Shown here one piece after another: positions 43,839-53,317 of a DNA stretch of 64,000 bases. The notes below the pieces were generated by a model. The model was given only the letters and a program-made list of their open reading frames with translations, searched no databases and was not told the origin of the DNA. Source of the stretch: CAZKGE01 sp964636405 (GTDB lineage: Bacteria; Bacillota; Clostridia; Christensenellales; CAG-138); contig CAZWSI010000001.1 of assembly GCA_964636405.1 (NCBI GenBank), forward strand, positions 1 to 64,000, written 5' to 3'. Each line of letters begins with the position of its first letter. Within the stretch, counting starts at the first letter, position 1. The position numbers were made by a program, and so were the translations under genes.

Positions 43839-45026
43839 ATGGAACACACCAAAACGCTCTTTACCTCCGAATCGGTCACGGAGGGACATCCCGATAAGCT
43901 TTGCGACTGCATCAGCGACGCGGTGCTCGACGAAATGCTGCGAAACGATCCGTATTCGCGCGTTGCGTGCGAGTGCGCCGCGACCACCGGCATGGTGCTC
44001 GTCATGGGCGAGGTTACGACCAACTGCTATGTGGACATCCCCAAGCTTGTGCGCGACGTGGCCAGGGACATTGGCTACGACCGGCCCGAATACGGCTTCG
44101 ACGCGCATACGCTCGCGGTGATTACGGCCATCAACGGCCAGTCGCCGGATATCGCGCTGGGCGTGGACTGCGCCTTTGAAAAAAAGCACGGCAAGCAGGA
44201 TGCGGCCTTTTCGCTCGGCGCGGGGGATCAGGGCATGATGTTCGGCTTTGCGTGCGATGAAAGCGAGGGGCTCATGCCCCTGCCCGCGAGCCTTGCGCAC
44301 AAACTCACCGCGCGGCTGACCTTCTGCCGCAAAAAGGGCCTCATTCCCTATCTGCGGCCCGACGGCAAGAGCCAGGTGACGGTGGAATACCGCGACGGCG
44401 CGCCCTTCCGCGTGGACACGGTGGTTATCAGCGCCCAGCACGACGAGGTGGACATCGATATGCTGCGGCGGGATATCCTCGAGCAGGTTATTCTGCCCAC
44501 GATGCCAGAAAAGCTGCTGGACGGCGACACGCGCATGTTTGTCAACCCCACAGGGCGCTTTGTCATCGGCGGGCCGCACGGGGATTCGGGCCTCACCGGC
44601 CGCAAGATCATCGTGGACACCTATGGCGGCTATGCCCGCCACGGCGGCGGCTGCTTCTCCGGCAAGGACCCCACCAAGGTGGATCGCAGCGCCGCGTATA
44701 TGGCGCGCTACGCGGCCAAAAACGTGGTCGCGGCGGGGCTTGCGCGCCGCTGTGAAATTCAGCTCGCGTACGCCATCGGCGTAGCCGAGCCCGTTTCGGT
44801 GCTTGTGGAAACAAACGGAACGGGCGTCGTGCCGGACGGCGCGCTTTGCAAGGCCGTATCCGAGACGTTCGATTTCCGGCCGCAGGCCATCATTGAAGCG
44901 CTCGACCTGCGCAGGCCCATCTACCGCAAAACAGCCGCGAACGGGCATTTCGGGAAAAGCGACCCGGACTTTAGCTGGGAGCGTACGGATCGCACCGCCG
45001 CCCTCCGCGAGGCGCTGGGGCTGTAA
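43839..45026 (+). CDS. metK: S-adenosylmethionine synthase
   Basis: 395 residues from ATG 43839 after GAGAGAGGCGG. MetK makes SAM from ATP and methionine. Motifs: FTSESVTEGHPDKLCDCISD, the GAGDQGMMFGFAC nucleotide motif, NPTGRFVIGGPHGDSGLTGR, DTYGGYARHGGGCFSGKDPT. Feedback control by its own product is provided by the S-box directly upstream. SAM is used here by the radical SAM enzymes KamA and HemW, among others. Confidence 0.97.
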   Translation: MEHTKTLFTSESVTEGHPDKLCDCISDAVLDEMLRNDPYSRVACECAATTGMVLVMGEVTTNCYVDIPKLVRDVARDIGYDRPEYGFDAHTLAVITAINGQSPDIALGVDCAFEKKHGKQDAAFSLGAGDQGMMFGFACDESEGLMPLPASLAHKLTARLTFCRKKGLIPYLRPDGKSQVTVEYRDGAPFRVDTVVISAQHDEVDIDMLRRDILEQVILPTMPEKLLDGDTRMFVNPTGRFVIGGPHGDSGLTGRKIIVDTYGGYARHGGGCFSGKDPTKVDRSAAYMARYAAKNVVAAGLARRCEIQLAYAIGVAEPVSVLVETNGTGVVPDGALCKAVSETFDFRPQAIIEALDLRRPIYRKTAANGHFGKSDPDFSWERTDRTAALREALGL

Positions 45027-45117
45027 GCAAGACACGCTTGATCACGGGGGCCGCGAAAATATGTCATTTCACGACAAAACTTGCGCGTGCCGCCTGTTTC
45101 CTTTAAAATGGGTTCCG

Positions 45118-46200
45118 ATGGAAGAAAAAGCGCGCTTGAAAAGGATGCTCGTTCTGCCCGCGCTGCTTCTGGCCTGCCTGCTTGTCCCGGCGCGGCCGGC
45201 GGCGGCGGAAAGCTATTTGGGCGGCGACGTAAACGGCGACGGGACCGTGTCTGCGGCGGACGCGGCCGTCGTGCTGCGCGCCGCGGCGGGGCGCCTCGCG
45301 CTCGATAACGCGCAGTCCGCACGCGCGGACGTAACGGCCAGCCTCACAGTGGGCGCGTCGGATGCGACGGCCATTCTTTTGTACTGTACGGGGCGGCTTG
45401 ACAGCTTCGACCAGCTTACGGGCGTGGCGGCGGACAGCCTCCTGGGCGACCGCTTCCTTGAAAAGTTTTCCTATCAGGGCCCGGTGGCTACGGACAGCGG
45501 CTATCGCAGCAGCCGTGTGAGCGTTACGCTCGAAGAACGGAGCTTTGAAGGCTCGGTGGCGCACGTGGCCGATCTTTATATCCACAGCGTGGAGAGCCTT
45601 TGCACGGCCTTTGCGGGCGGCGCGCCGCGCGCGGGGCGGTCGGTTATTTCGGAGCTGGCCGCGCAAACGGACGCGGTGCTGGCCGTAAACGGCGATAACG
45701 TGATCTCCGGCAGCTCGGGGCCGCTCATCCGCAACGGCGTGTGGTATCGCAGCGGCGTGGATCAGGATTCGGACGCGTGCGTGCTCTATTGTGACGGCGT
45801 GATGGAAACCTATGAAGCCGGCAAGGCGGATCGCGTTTCCATCGTGTCGCGCGCTCCCTGGCAAAGCTGGGTCTACGGGCCCCGGCTGCTCGACGACGCG
45901 GGCAAGGCGCTCACGCGCTTCAATTGCCCCACGTCGGTGCTGGCGCGCAGCGCGCGCACGGCGCTGGGCTATTATGAACCCGGGCATTATGTGCTCGTCG
46001 CCGTGGACGGCAGCCAGAACCCGGACTCCACCGGCATGACCTGCACGCAGCTCGCGGCGTTTATGGAGAGCCTTGGCTGCAAGGCGGCGTATAACCTCTG
46101 CGGCGGCCTGTCCTCGGTCATGCTGCTTTGCGGCGCGCCCGTGTGCGCCTTGCGGGACGATGGGCGCGAAAGCGCGGACATACTCTACATCGCGGGCTGA
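45118..46200 (+). CDS. Secreted dockerin plus phosphodiester glycosidase-like protein, paralogue 1 (active-site Asp replaced)
   Basis: About 360 residues from ATG 45118; ATG 45061 is the alternative, with a G-rich upstream region. A signal peptide (MLVLPALLLACLLVPARPAAA) is followed by a dockerin-like EF-hand repeat DVNGDGTVSAADAAVVLRAA and a degenerate second repeat. The rest is a NAGPA/DUF2233-type phosphodiester glycosidase domain with GPLIRNGVWYR, ALGYYEPGHYVLVAVDG and AAYNLCGG. The last motif is NLDGG in the tandem paralogue; here Cys328 replaces Asp. No cohesin or scaffoldin is in the window, so the dockerin partner is unknown. Confidence 0.75.
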   Translation: MEEKARLKRMLVLPALLLACLLVPARPAAAESYLGGDVNGDGTVSAADAAVVLRAAAGRLALDNAQSARADVTASLTVGASDATAILLYCTGRLDSFDQLTGVAADSLLGDRFLEKFSYQGPVATDSGYRSSRVSVTLEERSFEGSVAHVADLYIHSVESLCTAFAGGAPRAGRSVISELAAQTDAVLAVNGDNVISGSSGPLIRNGVWYRSGVDQDSDACVLYCDGVMETYEAGKADRVSIVSRAPWQSWVYGPRLLDDAGKALTRFNCPTSVLARSARTALGYYEPGHYVLVAVDGSQNPDSTGMTCTQLAAFMESLGCKAAYNLCGGLSSVMLLCGAPVCALRDDGRESADILYIAG

Positions 46201-46221
46201 AGGGCCGGAGGCTGGGAGAAC

Positions 46222-47331
46222 ATGAAACGGGATGTGCGTGGCGGAGGGCTGCTTGGCAAAGCGCTGCGCGCGTTTCTTTTTTTGCTCATAATCCCGGTGC
46301 TTGCGGCGCTGCCGCGGGGGAGCCTCGGCGCGGAAAAGGCGCCCGACGCGCTCTGCGACCTCAATGGGGACGGACGCATTTCGGCGGCGGACGCGGCGGT
46401 GTTGCTGCGCGCGCTGGACGGCCGCATCGCGCTGCCGGTCGCGGAGGAGAACGCGGACCCCACGCAGAGCGGCACGATGGACGAAACCGACGCGCGCGTG
46501 ATCCTCTGCCTTGCAACAGGGCGGATTCCGAGCCTCCCGGCCTTTGTCGAGCGCGTGAGCACGGGCCTGTGCCACGAGCGCCTTTTCGACCGCTTTTCCT
46601 ATACCGGCACGCGGCGCGACGGCGCGAATTACCAAAGCGATTCGGTCTGCGTCACCCTTGAGCAGCTTGATTATGAGGACGCGGTCGTGTACCTTGCGGA
46701 TATCTACGTACAGGAGCTTGCCTGCTTTGCCACAGCCTTTGCCGATAAATTTGAGGGCCGCAACGCCTATGCGGACGTAATCGCCGCCAAGCATAACGCG
46801 ATTATCGCCATCAGCGGGGACTATTACGCGACCGACCAGCGCGGGCCCATCGTGCGCAACGGCGTGTGGTATCGCAAGACCGCCCGGGGCGACGAGGACG
46901 TGTGCACGCTCGGCTACGACGGTATTTTGCGCGTATATACGGAGGGCGATAAAAAAGGCGCGGCGCTGCTTGGCACGGAGCTTTACCAGTGCTGGATGTT
47001 TGGCCCCGCGCTGCTGGATGAACAGGGCGCCGCAATGACCGCTTTTAACAGCAAGCTCACCGCCCGCAATCCCCGCGCCGCGCTCGGCTACTATGAGCCG
47101 GGCCATTACTGCTTTCTTGTTGCCGACGGCCGCCAGAGCGGCTATTCGCGCGGCTTGACGCTGCGCGCGCTCTCCGCCCTGTTTGCCGAGCTGGGCTGCG
47201 CCGCCGCCTACAACCTGGACGGCGGCCAGACGGCCATCATGGCCACGGCCGAGGCGCGCGTCAACCAGCCCACAGAGGGCGGCCGCGTGGTGAGCGACAT
47301 CCTGTATATTTGGGACGCGGCGGCGTTCTGA
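46222..47331 (+). CDS. Secreted dockerin plus phosphodiester glycosidase, paralogue 2
   Basis: 369 residues starting 21 bases after paralogue 1, behind GGAGGCTGGGAG. A basic signal peptide is followed by a dockerin repeat DLNGDGRISAADAAVLLRAL and a second EF-hand-like stretch (MDETDARVILCLATGR). The NAGPA-like domain has GPIVRNGVWYRKT, ALGYYEPGHYCFLVADGRQ and an intact AAYNLDGGQTAIM (Asp333). In characterised homologues this fold cleaves N-acetylglucosamine phosphodiesters, so a wall- or host-glycan target is plausible. The two genes are a tandem duplication that has diverged widely. Confidence 0.8.
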   Translation: MKRDVRGGGLLGKALRAFLFLLIIPVLAALPRGSLGAEKAPDALCDLNGDGRISAADAAVLLRALDGRIALPVAEENADPTQSGTMDETDARVILCLATGRIPSLPAFVERVSTGLCHERLFDRFSYTGTRRDGANYQSDSVCVTLEQLDYEDAVVYLADIYVQELACFATAFADKFEGRNAYADVIAAKHNAIIAISGDYYATDQRGPIVRNGVWYRKTARGDEDVCTLGYDGILRVYTEGDKKGAALLGTELYQCWMFGPALLDEQGAAMTAFNSKLTARNPRAALGYYEPGHYCFLVADGRQSGYSRGLTLRALSALFAELGCAAAYNLDGGQTAIMATAEARVNQPTEGGRVVSDILYIWDAAAF

Positions 47332-47356
47332 CGCGCGCGCAGCGGCGCACGTCCGG

Positions 47357-48718
47357 CTACAGGAGCGTTTTGGTTTGCCTGTATACGTCCCCGCTGCCCA
47401 CGGTCACGACCAGATCGCCCGGCCTGGCGTTTGCGGTAAGATAATCGCGAATGGCCTCGAAGGTGCCCAGATACACGGCCTTTGTGCCGCTTTCCGCAAT
47501 GGCGCGCACCATGTCGCGCGCGTGCACCTCGCCCGTGTCTTTTTCGCGGCCCGGGTAGATATCCGGCACAAGCACCTCGTCCGCGTCGGCAAAGCAGGTT
47601 ACATTATTCGTAAAGAGCGTGCGCGCGCGGGTATAGCTGTTGCACTGGAACACGCAGAAAAGCCGTCCGTGCGGGCAGCGCGAGGCCGCGTCCAGCGTGG
47701 CGCGTATCTCGCTGGGATGGTGGCCGTAATCATGGAAAACGCGCACGCCGTCCCGCTCGCCATAGTATTCAAAGCGCCGCTTGGAGTTGCGGAAATCCCG
47801 CAGCGCCCCGGCGAAAACGGAAAACGGAACGCCCAGCTCCATAGCGACGGCGAGCGCGCCCAAAGCGTTTGTTACATTGTGCAGCCCGGGCACGGGCAGC
47901 GCAACACGTCCCAGCGCCTCGCCTTTGTACACGGGGGTAAAGGAGGCGTTGCCCATTTCGTCGAAGACTACGTCTAAAGCGTGGCAATCCCCCTCGCTTA
48001 GGCCGTAGCTTACGACCCGGTAGGGCGAGGCAGACGCGAGGCTTTTCACGCGCGCGTCGTCCGTGCAGGCCACAAAGAGGCCGTCTTCCGGCAGGAGCGA
48101 AAGGAATTTTCTGAAGGCTTCTTCGATTTGGGAGATGTCCCGGTAATAATCGAGATGATCGTCGTCAATGTTGTTGATCAGCGCGATTGTGGGCCGGAGC
48201 GTGAGAAAGCTCTCCACATACTCGCACGCTTCCGTGATAAAAACCGATGCGTCCCCCACCGACACCCCGCCGTGCAAAAAATCCACATAGCCGCCCACGT
48301 GCACGGTGGCGTTGGTGTGCGCGCGGTCGTTCACTAGGGCCAGCATGGAGGTGATGGTCGTTTTGCCGTGGCAGCCCGCGATGGCGACCACTTGCGAAAA
48401 ACGCTCGGAGATCTGCCCCAGCGCCACGCTGCGCTCAAGCTCCGGGATGCCCAGCTCCCTTGCCAGGGCGCGTTCCGGGTTATCGGGCTTGATGGCGGCC
48501 GAATACACGACCAGCTCCGCGTCGCGGACATATTCGCCCGTATGCCCCACCGAATAGGGGATGCCGGCCTCGTCGAGCGCGCCGGTAAACTGCGTACGCT
48601 CGCGGTCGGAGCCGGTCACGGCGTGCCCCTGCGCCTTGAGGATGCGCGCGAGGCCGTTCATGCTGCAGCCGCCGATGCCGATTAAATGAATGCGCTTTGC
48701 CTGATCGATATGCGTCAT
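47357..48718 (-). CDS. murC: UDP-N-acetylmuramate--L-alanine ligase
   Basis: 453 residues from ATG 48718, with GAAAGGA upstream. MurC adds L-Ala to UDP-MurNAc in peptidoglycan synthesis. N-terminal HLIGIGGCSMNGLARILKAQ, ATP motif GCHGKTTITSMLA, the NIDDDHLDYY motif and the C-terminal HDYGHHPSEIRAT are all present. It converges with the phosphodiester glycosidase genes 25 bases away. Confidence 0.95.
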   Translation of the reverse strand: MTHIDQAKRIHLIGIGGCSMNGLARILKAQGHAVTGSDRERTQFTGALDEAGIPYSVGHTGEYVRDAELVVYSAAIKPDNPERALARELGIPELERSVALGQISERFSQVVAIAGCHGKTTITSMLALVNDRAHTNATVHVGGYVDFLHGGVSVGDASVFITEACEYVESFLTLRPTIALINNIDDDHLDYYRDISQIEEAFRKFLSLLPEDGLFVACTDDARVKSLASASPYRVVSYGLSEGDCHALDVVFDEMGNASFTPVYKGEALGRVALPVPGLHNVTNALGALAVAMELGVPFSVFAGALRDFRNSKRRFEYYGERDGVRVFHDYGHHPSEIRATLDAASRCPHGRLFCVFQCNSYTRARTLFTNNVTCFADADEVLVPDIYPGREKDTGEVHARDMVRAIAESGTKAVYLGTFEAIRDYLTANARPGDLVVTVGSGDVYRQTKTLL

Positions 48719-48790
48719 GGTGCGTCCCGTTCCTTTCACTGCGCAAAATGCGTTGCGCGCCGCGCCGCGCGCGCGGACTGCGCGATACTC

Positions 48791-48819
48791 ATTATACGCA
48801 GTTCGGGCCTTTTGTGCAA
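48791..48819 (-). promoter_or_regulatory. Promoter of murC
   Basis: Minus strand TTGCAC (48819-48814) and TATAAT (48796-48791) with a 17-base spacer, about 73 bases before the murC start. Confidence 0.75.
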
Positions 48820-48870
48820 CCAGCAGGCGGCGGCGAGGCAGGGCAGGGCAAAGCGCCGCCGGGCTCGGCC

Positions 48871-49134
48871 CTATGCCTCCAGCGCGGCGTCGAGCGCGCG
48901 CTTTACGTCGTCATATTCCGCGTGCCCCTCGAAAAGCTTTTTGCGGCCGACAAAGAAGCTGGGCACAAAATAGTAATCGTAGGAATCCGCAAGCGCTTTT
49001 TGCTCGCGTTCGTCAATTTCGCGGATGGAGAGCGCCGCGTAGCGCGCGTCCTCGGCGCGCAGCCGGGCCAGCAGCGTCTTTGCCAGCAGGCAGTGCGGAC
49101 AGTTTTTCAGCGTAAAAAGCGTGATTTCCTGCAT
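48871..49134 (-). CDS. Glutaredoxin-like/thioredoxin-fold protein
   Basis: 87 residues from ATG 49134 after GGAAAGGGG. The redox motif CPHC is at residues 12-15 of MQEITLFTLKNCPHCLLAK, and the cis-proline is in YYFVPSFFVGRKKLFEG. It is probably a small disulfide or metal-handling oxidoreductase. It lies 22 bases after the regulator gene and may be in the same transcript. Confidence 0.85.
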   Translation of the reverse strand: MQEITLFTLKNCPHCLLAKTLLARLRAEDARYAALSIREIDEREQKALADSYDYYFVPSFFVGRKKLFEGHAEYDDVKRALDAALEA

Positions 49135-49156
49135 AAAAAGCCCCTTTCCCGCCGGG

Positions 49157-49879
49157 TTATCCGGCGGAGCCTGATTCGTCGTCGGCCATGCGGTAGCCGA
49201 TGCCGACCTCGGTAAAGATGTAGATGGGTTCGTCGGGATTGGGCTCGAGCTTGCGGCGGATGTTCGCCATGTGCACGCGAATGACCTTGTTGTCGTTGCC
49301 CACGGCGGGGCCCCAGAGCTTGGTGAGGAGCTGCCGGTAGGTGAGCACCTGACCGGCGTGCTCGCCAAGCAGCGCCACAATGCGGAATTCGTTGGGGGTA
49401 AGGTGCACCTCGCGGCCTTCGAGCGTGACCCGATGCCGCCGGTAATCGATGGAAAGCCCGCCCACGCTGTAAACGCCGTGGAGCGCGATGGAATTCAGCT
49501 CGTTTGCCGTGCGGGTGTGCCGCAGCGCCGTGCGGAGCCGCGCGAGCATTTCCACCGCGCCGAAGGGCTTGGTGAGGTAATCGTCCGCGCCGAGGTCGAG
49601 CGCGCGGGCCTTGTCGTCCTCCGCGCTCCGGGCGGAAATGACGATAATGGGCGTTTTGCTCCACGCGCGCACCTGCTCGATGATTGCGTTGCCGTCCATA
49701 TCGGGCAGCCCAAGATCGAGGAGAATCACGTCCGGGCAATGCGAGCTGATCATGGACAGCGCCACGCCGCCTGTGGCCGCCGACATGGGCTCGTAGCCGT
49801 TGGCGGCGAGCGTTGTGGAAATAAAGCCCGTAATGCCCGCGTCATCCTCCACAATGAGAACCCTGGTTTTCAATCCCAC
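49157..49879 (-). CDS. KdpE-like response regulator (OmpR family)
   Basis: 240 residues. Receiver domain with VEDDAG, phospho-acceptor in VILLDLGLPDMDG, SARS and LTKPFG, then a complete winged helix (LTPNEFRIVALLGEHAGQVL ... VIRVHMANIRRKLEPNP ... VGIGYRM). The pattern is closest to KdpE. It starts 4 bases after the kinase gene stop. No kdpFABC potassium pump is in the window, so the target is open. Confidence 0.88.
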   Translation of the reverse strand: MGLKTRVLIVEDDAGITGFISTTLAANGYEPMSAATGGVALSMISSHCPDVILLDLGLPDMDGNAIIEQVRAWSKTPIIVISARSAEDDKARALDLGADDYLTKPFGAVEMLARLRTALRHTRTANELNSIALHGVYSVGGLSIDYRRHRVTLEGREVHLTPNEFRIVALLGEHAGQVLTYRQLLTKLWGPAVGNDNKVIRVHMANIRRKLEPNPDEPIYIFTEVGIGYRMADDESGSAG

Positions 49880-49883
49880 GCGC

Positions 49884-50972
49884 CTAGTCCTCCTTTAGCG
49901 GCAGAGAAAAGGTCAAGCTCGCTCCGCCCTGCGCATTGTTTTCGGCCGTGATGTCGCCCCCGTGCGCCGCGATGATCGCCTTGCAGACCGAAAGCCCGAT
50001 GCCCATGCTGCGCCCCCCATCCGCGCACAGCCCGTCGCCGGGCTTGAGATACCCGGTGAAGATATCGGGCAGCACGTCGGGCGCGATGCCGCAGCCGTCG
50101 TCGCGCACGCTGCAAAGCAAGCGGCCGCCCTCGACGCGGAGCTCGATTTCGGCGTGCGTGGCCGTGGGCGCGTGCGTGGCGATGTTTTGCAAAAGGTTAA
50201 AGAGCACCTGCTCGATAAGCCCCGCGTTCATGGGCGCAAACAGCAGCTCGTCCGGCTTTTGCACGCGCACGGGCAGCGCGCCGTGCAGCCGGTGGAAGCG
50301 GCTTATGGCGCTGCCGACGACCTCCTCCACAAGCTCCTCTGTTTTGACAAGCTGTACGTCGCCGCTGAGCTTGGTTGCGGAGAGGATGTTCTCCGTAAGG
50401 CGCACGAGCCAATCCGCGCCGCGGTTGATCTCCCCGGCAAGCGCCCGCTTGTCGGCCTCCGACAGCGCCGTATCGGCCATGAGCACGGAGCTTGCGCCCA
50501 CGATGGCGGCAAGCGGGGTGCGGATATCGTGCGAGACGGAGCGCAGGAGGTTTGCGCGCAGCTTTTCCCGCTCCGCCTCGTGCCGGACAGCCTCCTGCCG
50601 TTTCAGACGCGTGGTGAGCGTGCTGATGAGGATGGACACCACAAGCATAACAAAGAAGGTGAGCGGATAGCCGTACAGCGCCATATCGAACTGCCAAAAC
50701 GGATAGGTAAACATGTAATTGACGCAGAACACCCCGATGACCGAGGCCGCCACGCCGTATGCGTAGCCCGAGGTAAACAGCGAAACGAGCGCGACCGCCA
50801 GAATAAAGACGGAAGTGGCAAAGGGATTGTTGTCGTCAAAGGCGTGCGAAAGCACATAACACACCCAGGCCGCAAGCAGCAGCAAAAGAAGGGTCACGCC
50901 CACGTCGCGCACGATCCTTTGCGCGCGCGTTGCATGCTTATTTTGCCACGAGGGGCCGCGAGGCTGCTTCAT
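49884..50972 (-). CDS. KdpD-like sensor histidine kinase, C-terminal type without the N-terminal sensor
   Basis: 362 residues. It begins with four membrane spans (DUF4118-like, about residues 25-110), then a dimerisation/phosphoacceptor segment LRSVSHDIRTPLAAIVGASS (H-box) and an ATPase domain with NLLQNIATHAP, DDGCGIAPD and GRSMGIGLSVCKAI. Full KdpD has an additional N-terminal KdpD/USP region of about 350 residues, which is absent. No Shine-Dalgarno is seen before ATG 50972. A TATAAT lies at 50985-50980 on the same strand, which would make the mRNA nearly leaderless. Confidence 0.85.
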   Translation of the reverse strand: MKQPRGPSWQNKHATRAQRIVRDVGVTLLLLLLAAWVCYVLSHAFDDNNPFATSVFILAVALVSLFTSGYAYGVAASVIGVFCVNYMFTYPFWQFDMALYGYPLTFFVMLVVSILISTLTTRLKRQEAVRHEAEREKLRANLLRSVSHDIRTPLAAIVGASSVLMADTALSEADKRALAGEINRGADWLVRLTENILSATKLSGDVQLVKTEELVEEVVGSAISRFHRLHGALPVRVQKPDELLFAPMNAGLIEQVLFNLLQNIATHAPTATHAEIELRVEGGRLLCSVRDDGCGIAPDVLPDIFTGYLKPGDGLCADGGRSMGIGLSVCKAIIAAHGGDITAENNAQGGASLTFSLPLKED

Positions 50973-51121
50973 AAAAATTATTATAGCATATTCTGACGGG
51001 AAAGGGAAACGGCCTAAATCCGAAACGAAGCCCGTTTCCTTTTCCGCGGAATTGTGCTATGATAAAAATGAATTTTTGTCCAAAACAAACGGGGCATAGC
51101 ATACGGGGGGACTGTCGGCGC

Positions 51122-52039
51122 ATGAACAAGCTGTTTCTCATATGGAACCCGGTCGCGGGCAACGGCGACGCGGCGCGCGCCTTTGCGGAGGCGGAGGCAT
51201 ACCTTGCGGCGCGGGGCGTGGCGTACGACGCGGCGCGCACGGAGGGGCCCGGCCACGCAAGCCAGCTTGCGCAACGGGCGCTGACAAGCGATTACAGGGC
51301 TGTCGTGGCCGTGGGCGGCGACGGCACGGTGCGCGAGGTGGCGACCTCGCTCTTCCGCACGGACATGCCCATGGGCATTTTGCCGAGCGGCTCCGGCAAC
51401 GACCTCGCGCGGCCGCTTGGGATTCCCACGAACGTGCCCAAGGCGCTCGATATCGTGCTTGCGGGGCATACCCGCCGCATGGACGCGGCCATGTGCAACG
51501 ACGAGCTGTTTTTCAATATCGCTGGCTTCGGCTTCGACGTGGACGTGCTGGATTATGTGGAAATCTACAAGCGCAAGATGAAAAACGGCTCGCTGGCATA
51601 TATGCGGGGCCTCGTGGCGGCCATATCCAAGCTGCTTTTGCGCAAAACGACGGTGCGTTGGCCGGGCGGCGAAATGACCAAAAACGTGCTGCTCATCGCC
51701 GCCGGCAACGGCACGCACTTCGGCGGCGGCATGAAGGTGACCCCCCGGGCCGATCCCTTCGACGGGCTGCTGGATTTTTGCGTGATCCATGACGTGAACA
51801 AGCGGAACATCGTGCCGCTCATGCTGCGCTTCCGCAAGGGCGAGCACGTTGATTTGACCCAATACGTCACGTATTTTCGCGCGGAGGAGCTTACGGCCGA
51901 GTGCGAGCCCGCCTCGCGCCTCGATATCGACGGCGACGTGCTGCCCGGAACGCCCGTGCGCTTCAAAACGCTGCCGCGCTCGCTCTCCATCCTGGTGCCC
52001 GAGGAAAAGCTTGCGCCCGAGGGGCCGGCTGCCCACTGA
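51122..52039 (+). CDS. Diacylglycerol/lipid kinase (YegS/DagK family)
   Basis: 305 residues from ATG 51122 (GGGGGG upstream; the earlier ATG 51059 has no site). The kinase motif VAVGGDGTVREV and the LPSGSGNDLARPLG nucleotide-binding block are canonical, as are FNIAGFGFDVDVLDYVEI and the C-terminal IDGDVL. It phosphorylates diacylglycerol or related lipids, recycling lipid released by wall-polymer synthesis. It is divergent from the kinase gene next door. Confidence 0.92.
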   Translation: MNKLFLIWNPVAGNGDAARAFAEAEAYLAARGVAYDAARTEGPGHASQLAQRALTSDYRAVVAVGGDGTVREVATSLFRTDMPMGILPSGSGNDLARPLGIPTNVPKALDIVLAGHTRRMDAAMCNDELFFNIAGFGFDVDVLDYVEIYKRKMKNGSLAYMRGLVAAISKLLLRKTTVRWPGGEMTKNVLLIAAGNGTHFGGGMKVTPRADPFDGLLDFCVIHDVNKRNIVPLMLRFRKGEHVDLTQYVTYFRAEELTAECEPASRLDIDGDVLPGTPVRFKTLPRSLSILVPEEKLAPEGPAAH

Positions 52040-52168
52040 GGCGGCGGCCCGCGCCGTCACAGAATGTTTCCTTTACATATTACCGCTTGCCTGTTAAACT
52101 GACGCATTATGCGGCGCTCCGCCCCTTTGCGGCGGGCGCGCACGCACCCCGGAGGGATGGCGCTGCCC

Positions 52169-53293
52169 ATGGAATACCGTAGAAACGCCCCGGCCCGCAC
52201 AGGCGGCCGCAGAAAACGCAGGCGCTCCTCGCGCACGCTGGCGTTTTCTATCGTGATCCTCGCGGTATTGGGCGCGGTCGTCGCCATCTACGCGCTTGTG
52301 TTCCGCAACAGGGAGCAGACCGTTGAAATGAGCGCCACGCCCATTTCGACCACGTCCACCTACATCAACACAGGCGACGGCTTGCTGTATCAAACCGACG
52401 GGCAGATTCACTTTTACCACCTCACCGACAGCCGCAAAAACTATACCTACGGCACCGCCGCTTCGGATATCAAAATGTCCGGCAGCGAGAAAATGACGGC
52501 CGTATACAACGATATTTCGTTGCAGGTGATCGGCGGAGAAAAGCCCCTTACCTTCACAGGCAAGGTGGAGGCCGTGGACTGCGGCGAGAATTATCTCGGC
52601 GTGCTGCGCACCCTGGAAACGGGCGCGGCGAGCGTGCTGGTGGTGACCGTCGCCGGGGAGGAATATCTGGAGGTGGCCGCCGACAGCGCCTATATTGTGG
52701 ATTTCGGCTTCTATAAGGTCAGGAACGTGGAGATGCTTTGGGTGGAAACGCTCGATATCAGCGCGGGCACGCCCACCACGACGATCTCCACCTACGATCT
52801 GTCCAAAAAGGGCATGACGGGCGTGATGCAGGTGCAAAGTCAGCTCGTTGACGCGCTCTACATGACCAGCCAAAGCGTATTTGCGCTCGGCACAAACCAG
52901 ATCATCCGCTATACGCACGACGGCAATAAGGAAATCTACCGCCACACCATCTACGGCTACCGCGTGATCGACCGCGCCTTTTCCGATGCGCCCATTTTCC
53001 TCATGACCCCGCGCGGCGGCGATATGCACTCGGTCAAGATCCTTACCCTCGCCGAAGGCCCCGAGCCCGCGCAGGTGGAAACCTATCTGCAGCTTCCCAC
53101 CGAGGGCGTGGCGGGCTTCCTTATGGGCGGGCATCTCGTGGTGGTGTCGCGCGAAAAGGTATATACCTATACGCTCAAGGGCAAGCTCAGCGCGGAGGCG
53201 AATTTGCAATATCCCGTCGACGCGGCCGAAAAGCTGACGGACCGCATTCTGCTGCTGTCAAGCGGCGGCATATACTATCTTGCAACCATTTAG
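52169..53293 (+). CDS. DUF5711-type membrane-anchored protein of unknown function
   Basis: About 374 residues. The start is uncertain: ATG 52169 lies 13 bases after GGAGGG, whereas ATG 52157 touches it. A basic N-terminus (RTGGRRKRRRSSR) and one membrane span (about residues 26-46) precede a beta-rich outside domain of about 320 residues. That domain has blade-like repeats of about 40 residues (for example VFALGTNQIIRYTHDGNKEI), which look like a beta-propeller. The gene sits 24 bases before a CvpA gene. I recall this pairing from other Clostridia but cannot check it. Confidence 0.65.
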   Translation: MEYRRNAPARTGGRRKRRRSSRTLAFSIVILAVLGAVVAIYALVFRNREQTVEMSATPISTTSTYINTGDGLLYQTDGQIHFYHLTDSRKNYTYGTAASDIKMSGSEKMTAVYNDISLQVIGGEKPLTFTGKVEAVDCGENYLGVLRTLETGAASVLVVTVAGEEYLEVAADSAYIVDFGFYKVRNVEMLWVETLDISAGTPTTTISTYDLSKKGMTGVMQVQSQLVDALYMTSQSVFALGTNQIIRYTHDGNKEIYRHTIYGYRVIDRAFSDAPIFLMTPRGGDMHSVKILTLAEGPEPAQVETYLQLPTEGVAGFLMGGHLVVVSREKVYTYTLKGKLSAEANLQYPVDAAEKLTDRILLLSSGGIYYLATI

Positions 53294-53317
53294 CACGGAA
53301 GGAGGGCGCGCGCGGGC

